DNA of 64,000 nt from Caprella mutica. Its lineage: Eukaryota > Arthropoda > Malacostraca > Amphipoda > Caprellidae. Made by a program: the position numbers and the translations under genes. This document shows, one piece after another, positions 57,241-64,000 of this stretch (position 1 is the first letter of the stretch; the number at the start of each line of letters is the position of its first letter). Location of the stretch: assembly GCA_947561585.1 (NCBI GenBank), contig CANNZV010001176.1, positions 62,001 to 126,000 of the forward strand, written 5' to 3'. Below the pieces are notes generated by a model. The model had not been told where the DNA came from. It searched no databases and was given only the letters and a program-made list of their open reading frames with translations.

Positions 57241-57425
57241 AGAACTCCTCTATAGTGAAAATTAAGTCCTGAGTAAGAGAACTACCCCATATAGTGAACA
57301 CATTTCCTTTGGTGTGCCATAAATGATCATGCTGATCTCATTCATGGCTAACTAAAGTAAGTTTGTTAACTATATGGCGTAGTTTTCTCACTCCAGACAC
57401 TTTATTCACTATATAGAGGAGTCCA
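57241..57425. mobile_element. MITE with CTCCTCTATAGTG ends, copy 1
   Basis: Left AGAACTCCTCTATAGTGAAA, right TTCACTATATAGAGGAGTCC. Shares GTCCTGAGTAAG and ATAGTGAACACATTT with 60527-60702. GTAGAACTCCTCTATA-type ends recall pogo/Tigger-derived MITEs. Confidence 0.7.
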
Positions 57426-58519
57426 CTATACAGAGAGGACTTATACTGTAATACTGTAACAGTGACTACATCTACATATTAATCTTCGAAAAATGTGATA
57501 AATTTCCTCAAATGCGTACCTAACAGGCTAACTGTGACCCTTTCAGAATGAGGAGGATATTTCCAGGGTCTCCACTGCCCAAACACTTAAATTTCGTTCA
57601 TTAATTAAAAAAAAAACTCGTAATATATGTACACAGAAAACTTTCACTACCGGCGAAGTGCACATATATGGTACACGCATCAAAAATTTATAGATTTCTT
57701 AAATTAGATATATATCAGTTTATAATACAATTTTTAAGGAATGGTGTACTGTGACAAGAAAAAAAATAACCAAAATGAATATAGATCATGAAAAATATGT
57801 TTATTTATTGCTATAATCGGAATTGATGTGATATGTTTAAACCTATCGCCAGTAAAGCAAATATGCTGGATCAGCAATCGCAGTCAACGTGTTTACTGAC
57901 TAGATAAATTCTTCCATAAATTCGGGTTTGTTTTTGATATTTCAATAAACGGACGGAACCAGTTACCTTCTTTTGTCGAAAAACAGTTTTCGAACATTTG
58001 CAACCATAAAGTTTCAATCATAATTCTTTCTGGAGCAAGTAAAGATAACGGACCAGAAATTAGGCTAGTAAAGTTAACGGACCAAAAAACTTCATTTTAG
58101 TTTTATAAAATATTTGCTTTAGTATTTTATGATTATACAACATTATAAATGATTTAGTTTATATATTACTTTTGCAAATTTTATTAATGGAAAGAATTGA
58201 TGAAAAAAACTTGATCCATTTTGAAGTTGTGAAGAACGAGTAGTAAAAAATGTCTGCTTAAATCCATTAATGTGGTATCTATGATTCCAAAATTATATTC
58301 TTATTCCAATTATTATTGGTCAAATATTTAATAATTTAACCAACTAAAGATAAATGAAGCTAGTAAAGTTAACGGACTGGAATTTAACCTGTTTTCTTCA
58401 TAATTTTTCAAGCAGAAAAGTTGCTAATACCTACTTGTGAATCACTTACTGGCGTTGGAACTTTCGGTCTGAGGTATAAATATAACTTATCGGCTTGATA
58501 TAAAGGGATACGTACAGCC

Positions 58520-58610
58520 CTCCAACTCTCCTGCCAGGTAATAAAACAATCATGAAGTGTGCAGTACAACAAACTAGCGGATACAACAAACTACATAACG
58601 GCCATTTCTT
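58520..58610. repeat. Fragment shared with 27570 and 62310
   Basis: CCTGCCAGGTAATAAAACAA, TCATGAAGTGTGCAGTACAA and CAAACTAGCGGATACAACAA match the complement of 62320-62380. Confidence 0.55.
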
Positions 58611-58763
58611 AATAATTTTTCAGAAAAGTCAAAATAATACATAAATTGCCAGTAAGTGACTGGCAGTTTTCCGGACACTCTAACATCAAAAGTGACGAAA
58701 ATCAATGCAAAACATAATTTTTATATGATTCAAATTTAAATATCAAGGATACAGCAAAACTCC

Positions 58764-59000
58764 TGAGTTATGAAGCACTCGAGTAATGAAGGACCTGAGT
58801 TATGAAATGCACTTGAGTTACGAAGTAATTTCTATGTTTAAATTATAGAAAATGATATACGAAATAATTTTGTCCTATTTATCCCTCAATGACTGTAGTT
58901 TTCTATGATTTTAAACAGAGAAAACTTTCAGTATACCCGAGATATGAAGTGGCTTTGAGTGATGATGGAACCATTACTTCATAACTCAGGTGTTTCACTT
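58764..59000. repeat. Fold-back repeat with CCTGAGTTATGAAG units
   Basis: Four related units at the left (CTCCTGAGTTATGAAGCACT, CTCGAGTAATGAAGGA, CCTGAGTTATGAAATGCA, CTTGAGTTACGAAG) and inverted units at the right (ACTTCATAACTCAGG). It lies 140 bp upstream of the first aldo-keto reductase exon, where a promoter or leader intron would be expected. Confidence 0.7.
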
Positions 59001-59140
59001 TATTATAGAAATAAATGTTAAATAATATGCATTCTTTTCTTTGAAGTACTGATAAGAAGGTAGGCACTGCAGTTAGTTGATAAGGAAAATATATCGTCAC
59101 TAACTAGTTAGGTTTATTAATCATTTGCCTTTCATTCAAG

Positions 59141-59215
59141 ATGGTTCCTGCAATTCCTTCTGCCAAACTCAACTCTGGAAACTCCATGCCCTTATTTGGA
59201 CTTGGAACATGGAAG
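59141..59215 (+). CDS. Aldo-keto reductase, candidate first coding exon A
   Basis: ATG in CAAGATGG context opens 25 codons (MVPAIPSAKLNSGNS...FGLGTWK) ending at a GTAGGT donor at 59216, between codons. This is the N-terminal beta-hairpin and first barrel strand of an AKR1-type NADPH-dependent reductase; the GLGTWK motif is diagnostic and lies at the cofactor pocket. A pyrimidine-rich tract ending in CAAG precedes the ATG, so it might instead be a splice acceptor. Its frame joins the exon at 62954 without shift. A second exon of the same kind, 21 of 25 residues identical, lies 1.9 kb downstream. Substrate cannot be predicted from this part. Confidence 0.88.
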
Positions 59216-59463
59216 GTAGGTTCTATTTTCATAATGCGGTCATGTCAAAAAGAAAAGTGTGTCCGTGATGATTATTTGACACTTTACTAATTTCACTTTT
59301 CCAAAAAAAAAATCTAATTGTAATGTTCGTGAATATTTTTAAATTGGTCTAGGTACACGAAATTTTTTTTATAAAATTAAAAAAAAATTAGTAAACTAAG
59401 ATTTTATAAATGAACATCTTGAAAAGATTCTTTTCTCTGATAGTACCTAATTTGGTCATGAGT

Positions 59464-59644
59464 AGGGTTGTGACAATATGCATTTTAAATCATAGATATT
59501 AGGAATATCACAGAGGAAATGAATAAAATGTTATCGAATTATATATACTTGTGGTTTATAACCAGTCAATAATGTTAATCATCTCCGTCTATAATACGTA
59601 TTTTCAGGATCTATGATTTTAAAAGCATATTGTGTAACAACCCT
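59464..59644. mobile_element. Palindromic MITE, TGTGAC family, copy 4
   Basis: AGGGTTGTGACAATATGCAT to AAGCATATTGTGTAACAACCCT, with a small duplication near the right end. It lies between the two candidate aldo-keto reductase first exons. Confidence 0.82.
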
Positions 59645-59654
59645 AGTTATGACT

Positions 59655-59828
59655 AGGGTTGTGACAATATGCTGTTAATACCAAAGATCATGAATTTATT
59701 ATAGATGAAAAGAATTAAACAGTATTGCATCGTTCTAAATCCACGGTATATGGTATTCGATACCATTTCATTTCGTTTGTGATATTCTTAAGTTCTCTAT
59801 GATTTTCTAAGCTTATTGTCACAACCCA
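59655..59828. mobile_element. Palindromic MITE, TGTGAC family, copy 5
   Basis: AGGGTTGTGACAATATGCTG to CTTATTGTCACAACCC, only ten bases after copy 4 and in opposite internal orientation to copies 3 and 4. The 76-codon minus-strand frame at 59715-59945 overlaps it and is not a gene. Confidence 0.82.
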
Positions 59829-60526
59829 AGTCATTGCGAATTGCCCGTCTTTAATCCTTAATGCAATTTGAATCTCACATATATATAAATATATGGCACA
59901 ATTAAAAATAATTGAATTCGACAAATAAAATTCACTTATCAACACAGGCTAGCCTCGCTATTATTACACCCCGTATTTATAAAAGCAATAATAATTGAGA
60001 GATATGACTTGAAGTTGTTATATAACTAGTGTATTACCAGTTAAAAATAATTTTCAATTTTATAATTATCCAGTTATCTTTATTTTTTTTCGAAAATTAT
60101 TTTTTCGATTTTTTTTTGTTATCTAGATTATTTCTAATTATTATGATTTTTATTACGAATCACCATATTTGATTTATGTTTTTATTTATTCAAACTATAT
60201 ATTTCATTATAAATTTTCATCAATACAAGAAAAATCAGTGAAGTTTTATTTATATAGAGATACTTAAATATAATATATAAATATAAAATATATATATCAA
60301 AATACAACAGTCATTTATATCTACAGTTTGGTTGTCATGCACGAGTGTGCTCCCTTTCAGGCTCCACGCGCATGAGAAAATATAAAAATGTAGTAAATTA
60401 AAACACAAAAAAAAAAAATCAATAGAAGAAAATATTTTGTTTTTAAATAGCGGACAATATAAAGGGAATCAAGAAATATCTATCACTGACACTCTTAGTA
60501 CCCGGAAAGTGGGTGTTAAGTTTATA

Positions 60527-60702
60527 GTAGAACTCCTCTATAATAAAATGCTCTATAGTGAATGCAGTGTCCTGAGTAAGGAAGTAGCCTCTATAGTGAA
60601 CACATTTTATGGCAATCTAAAGAAATTTTTTTCATTATAGAGGCTGTTCCCTTACTCATGACTCTACATTCATTATACAGGATTTTATTATAGAGTAGTT
60701 CT
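60527..60702. mobile_element. MITE with CTCCTCTATAGTG ends, copy 2
   Basis: Left GTAGAACTCCTCTATAATAA, right TTATTATAGAGTAGTTCT. Interior TCTATAGTGAACACATTTTA as in 57241-57425. A plus-strand frame here is incidental. Confidence 0.72.
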
Positions 60703-61030
60703 GAGGTAGCAACGGTACCTCCTCATTTTCCGTGGAATTTTCCACACCGTACCTTACTATTTTAACATGTTGGCCCGTACCAACGTCACTGTTAGTGAAT
60801 TATACCATAAAATTACATCCAACTGAAATAATATATAAAAAAAATAATAAATAGTATATTTAAATGTTATATTAATTACTGTATAAATTATTAAAATATT
60901 AGCCGTTATTACGTGTTTAAAATGTGTAGGTATCATTTTTAATTACTGTACGTGCATTGCATAACAATATAGTAAATAGGAGCTAAATAATCGCATGGTT
61001 GGTTTAATACTAAGTATCAACTGTAGCAAG

Positions 61031-61105
61031 ATGGTTCATTCAATTCCTTCTGTAAAACTTAACTCTGGTAACTCTATTCCTCTATTTGGATTGGGAACTT
61101 GGAAA
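61031..61105 (+). CDS. Aldo-keto reductase, candidate first coding exon B
   Basis: ATG in the same CAAGATGG context opens 25 codons (MVHSIPSVKLNSGNS...FGLGTWK) to a GTAAGT donor at 61106, again between codons. It differs from exon A only at residues 3, 4, 8 and 16 (Pro/His, Ala/Ser, Ala/Val, Met/Ile), while the nucleotides differ more, mainly at third positions, showing selection on protein. Either the gene uses alternative first exons, each spliced to 62954, or exon A belongs to a separate or broken gene copy whose remainder is missing. B is the closer exon and has the better donor. Confidence 0.88.
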
Positions 61106-62050
61106 GTAAGTTACTATTTAACAGTTTTTTAAGATATCAAAACCTATAATTTATTTTATTATACAAAAAAATCCTATATATTGTTGGTTCTCAGGATTTA
61201 AGATAAAAATCGACAGTGAAATATCTGTCGATGCTTGATAAAAAAAAAAGTCAAATTTAAATTCGCATGGACTTGAATTTCGCCGCAGTGTCTTATTTTT
61301 ACTAAGCATATTATGTATTGAATAAAGATTTTCCTATATTTCATTTTGAAATATAGATTTTTAATAGAAAAACCTTGTATTAAACCAAGATAGTTTTGAA
61401 ACTGTACAAGAAAAAATCTCGCACTAGACAAAACACAATTTTTGTCACCTGACAGTATTATTCTAGTGTAAATAATACAAAGAGTAATGAGTAGAATTGT
61501 TATGTTTAGTCATGTACATGTTTATAATATAAATCATCATTTAATTCTTGATAAAAACAAATATAGAAAACGGTATTAGTCGAGTTCAAAAGTGAGTTCT
61601 ACACAAGACCAAGCCAGCCTGAAACGTATTACATAACTCTGGTCTACCAAGGGGTTTGCTATATGATGCTATTTTAGTGAAAAAATTTGTAACATGAATC
61701 TAGCATGGTAAATATTTACAACGAGTAGGTAGTTATTAAGAAGGAATTGAAAAGAACCTAGGCTATCAAGGCCTTTTAGTCGAATACGTTGGCCAATCGG
61801 GTAAATTCAAATAATAAATATGGAACAGTATAGAAGCTTTACTTATACATCGAGAAACATTTATATATATTTACCTTTACACATATACACCTAACAGTTA
61901 ACATGTTCATACCTGTGCATTTTATACATCAATAAAATGCAATAAGATATGTCCTTGTGAACTAATTATCGTTTACAGTATATCTCTAATTAATTACAGT
62001 ATATCTCTAATGTAAAATCGTTTACAGTATATCTCTCATTATTACGTATC

Positions 62051-62560
62051 CCGACGGAGGACGCCCCATTAGTCCGACGCCCCAATAGTCAGACTCACCA
62101 ATAGTCCGACAGTTACATCTTTCTGTGTTATTTATATTTTTTATTAAAATAAAAAATATGATTAAATAGGTATACTCAATTAATAACTAATCTAAATAAT
62201 AAATTAATTTTTCATTTCTTTCATTTTTTAAATTTTATATTACTCTTTAGTTCTACTTCATTTCTTATATTAATTAGGTAGTATGATGCAATCCCTCATT
62301 TGATTTCATCATTTAATGTAGTTTGTTGTATCTGCTAGTTTGTTGTACTGCACATTTCATGATTGTTTAATGACCTGGCAGGGGGGATGTGGGAGCAGAA
62401 CGCCCCACGATATACATATATTTTATGCTAAATCAGTAATGAACTACAAAAGTGTCGGGCTAATGAGGTTGTCGGACTAATGGGGTGTCGGACTAATGGA
62501 GCGGCAGACTAATGGGACGTCGGTCTAGTGGGGCGTCGGACTAGTGGGGCGTCGGACTAC
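62051..62560. mobile_element. Fold-back element with tandem-repeat arms
   Basis: Left arm: about three units of GACGCCCCATTAGTCC (62051-62111). Right arm: about six inverted units of GTCGGACTAATGGGGC (62454-62560). Between them is AT-rich DNA and a fragment shared with 27570 and 58520. It sits in the aldo-keto reductase intron, about 400 bp before exon 2. Confidence 0.8.
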
Positions 62561-62953
62561 TGAATAGTAACCATAACGACGTAACTATGTCCACTGTTTA
62601 GCAATGATATTTTGCAGTCGTTCCCTATTTTGGAAATATCATATCCTATCTTAAGGATTTCTATTTTTAGTAATCACGAATTAAGAGAAATAACTTAAAA
62701 TATTAGACTTTAAATTCATCGTTAGAAATATTGAGACACACATACCAAAATTAAACAAAAACACAAACTTAATAACAATATCACGACGAGATTCTTTATT
62801 TTTCAAAATTAAAATTAATTTTTTATTCAACCATCCCTGCTTTACTAATTTCATTACATAACTATTTTCATTTGCAAGATAATAGAACATGTTAAAAATG
62901 TTTGGACATGTTAGAAACACGTTTGAACACGTTTGTAACTTCTTCCTCCACAG

Positions 62954-63121
62954 AGTCCCCCAAATGAAGTAACAGAGGCAGTGAAGCTGGCCATAGAGGT
63001 TGGCTTTCGTCACATTGACTGTGCCAAAGCCTATGAGAATGAACACGAGGTTGGTGAAGCTCTTCGTCAGAAAATAGCTGATGGGACTGTCAAAAGAGAA
63101 GATGTCTTCATTACAACTAAG
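62954..63121 (+). CDS. Aldo-keto reductase, second coding exon
   Basis: CTCCACAG/AGTCCC acceptor at 62954 and AAG/GTAATT donor at 63122; 168 nt, 56 codons, both boundaries between codons. The peptide reads [20 protein letters not shown] then [17 protein letters not shown] and EDVFITTK. With a 25-residue first exon the catalytic Asp is residue 47 (HIDCA), the proton-donor Tyr 52 (KAYENE) and the Lys 81 (ITTK), equivalent to Asp43, Tyr48 and Lys77 of human aldose reductase; the fourth catalytic residue, His, would be in the next exon beyond the window. Cytosolic NADPH-dependent carbonyl reduction is the family role. The 121-codon minus-strand frame at 62681-63046 is antisense to this exon and is a shadow. 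Confidence 0.95.
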
Positions 63122-63827
63122 GTAATTCCCAGTTAGCTAATTCCGCATTTCCAAAAAGAACTTTACTAACTGTAATATGTTTAACTAAAGTAGTAAATCC
63201 TAATATTATTTTTAGTTCACAGTTATCTAATTTAACATCTTCAATACGAAACTTTACTAATAGTAGGGGAGAACCGGGAGAATTCGGACTGTTTTAATTA
63301 AAAACTGAATAATTCGTAAACTAATTCGAATTTTACTATTTAAAGATTTCTGTATGTAAATAAATCATTTTACTTCAATTTTTTTAATTAACACTGTTTT
63401 ATAGTTTAAACCTCCATTGGAAAGTTACAAGACAAAATGTGAGATTCAAGTGTCCGAATGCTCCTTCCTAGAACACAATAAAAATGGTTAAAACATTGAA
63501 AATTTAGGTAATTAAACGATAGGATTGAATTCGAATCTACCAATTTAATTGAAATAGACCATTATGACTTGCTATTCACAGAAATAATTCATCGTATTTG
63601 AAATTTTATTATAATTGTAATGATTGACATTTTCTCCAACAAAATATAGATAGCCCATGAGTAATCACTGTGAAATTATCCTTATATTTAATAGCTAAAT
63701 ATCAAAAGCAAATTGTATAACTATTTCCTATTACTTTGGGTATAACTATTTCTTTTTTCTTGGAATTCACCAAAATTAGTAAATCACATTTTAAATATTT
63801 CACCGAATTTTTAAAGTATACAGGCAT
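63122..63827. other. Aldo-keto reductase intron 2 (start)
   Basis: AT-rich intron sequence with no further exon visible before the window ends. GGGGAGAACCGGGAG near 63268 is isolated. Confidence 0.55.
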
Positions 63828-64000
63828 CCCCCGCTTTAGTTACCAAATCACGACTCAGTTTAGTTACCAAATCACGACTCAGTTTAGTAACCAAATGGTA
63901 ACTAAAGAGAATAAAAGTAACAAGAAATTTATAATTGTCACTCCTCGATTATATATCTCATTTTCTATGAGTTATAGAAAGAAAATTTGTTTTAGAGTAA
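63828..64000. repeat. Transposon end, TACAGGC family, cut by the window edge
   Basis: Starts TACAGGCATCCCCCGCTTTA, then GTTACCAAATCACGACTCAG twice in tandem (one 23-bp duplication) and GGTAACTAAAGAGAATAAAA. Inverted match to 17455-17657. Confidence 0.65.

Noticed and set aside
62681..63046. 121-codon minus-strand frame
   Set aside because: Its start overlaps the aldo-keto reductase exon in antisense and the rest is AT-rich intron; no family features.

Overview
The window is animal nuclear DNA, almost certainly from an arthropod and probably an insect. It is strongly AT-rich, its genes are interrupted by GT-AG introns, and it is dominated by transposon debris. Two protein-coding loci can be recognised, both on the plus strand. 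The first is a complete neuralized orthologue (coding exons 2095-2221, 4730-6010 and 6122-6489; 591 residues; two NHR domains and a C-terminal C3HC4 RING). The second is the 5' part of an aldo-keto reductase gene: two near-identical candidate first exons (59141-59215 and 61031-61105) and one shared-looking second exon (62954-63121) that carries the catalytic Asp, Tyr and Lys. That gene runs off the right edge. The species cannot be fixed from this sequence; frequent TAGGTACC-like words recall hemipteran or lepidopteran DNA, but only weakly.

Layout. 1-2094: upstream DNA and probable 5' UTR of neuralized. 2095-6.8 kb: neuralized, with a 2.5 kb first intron holding a 31-bp minisatellite and two palindromic MITEs. 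6.8-13 kb: 3' UTR, nested inverted-repeat elements and a mariner-type transposon whose transposase has one in-frame stop. 13.2-14.2 kb: an AT-rich array plus GC-rich block that recurs inverted at 54.5-55.6 kb. 14.4-15.6 kb: a hAT-like element. 17.5-22 kb: a nest of retroposon copies, a palindrome and a Harbinger-like MITE. 22-24 kb: an inverted-repeat element and a 19-copy minisatellite. 24.7-31 kb and 40.8-48.3 kb: two dense clusters of short palindromic elements with CCAGTCTG ends and 8-bp target duplications. 32.6-39.3 kb: 20-bp satellites, two decayed Tc1/mariner-like transposases in opposite orientation, a LINE 3' end and a family with AAAGGTCC ends. 48.3-58.7 kb: mostly unrecognised DNA with scattered MITEs and one weak candidate exon. 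59-63.1 kb: the aldo-keto reductase exons, separated by further MITEs and a fold-back element.

The two genes have no evident functional link. About 52 kb between them shows no convincing gene. The most informative part of the window is the transposon stratigraphy. Several insertions can be read exactly because both the target duplication and an empty copy of the target are present: a TTAA-flanked element at 42532-43771, a TAA-flanked one at 18037-18840, and at least seven CCAGTCTG elements with exact 8-bp duplications. A central module around AACATAGGAATTAATT is shared by several differently ended elements. I found no CRISPR array, rRNA, tRNA or other known RNA gene.
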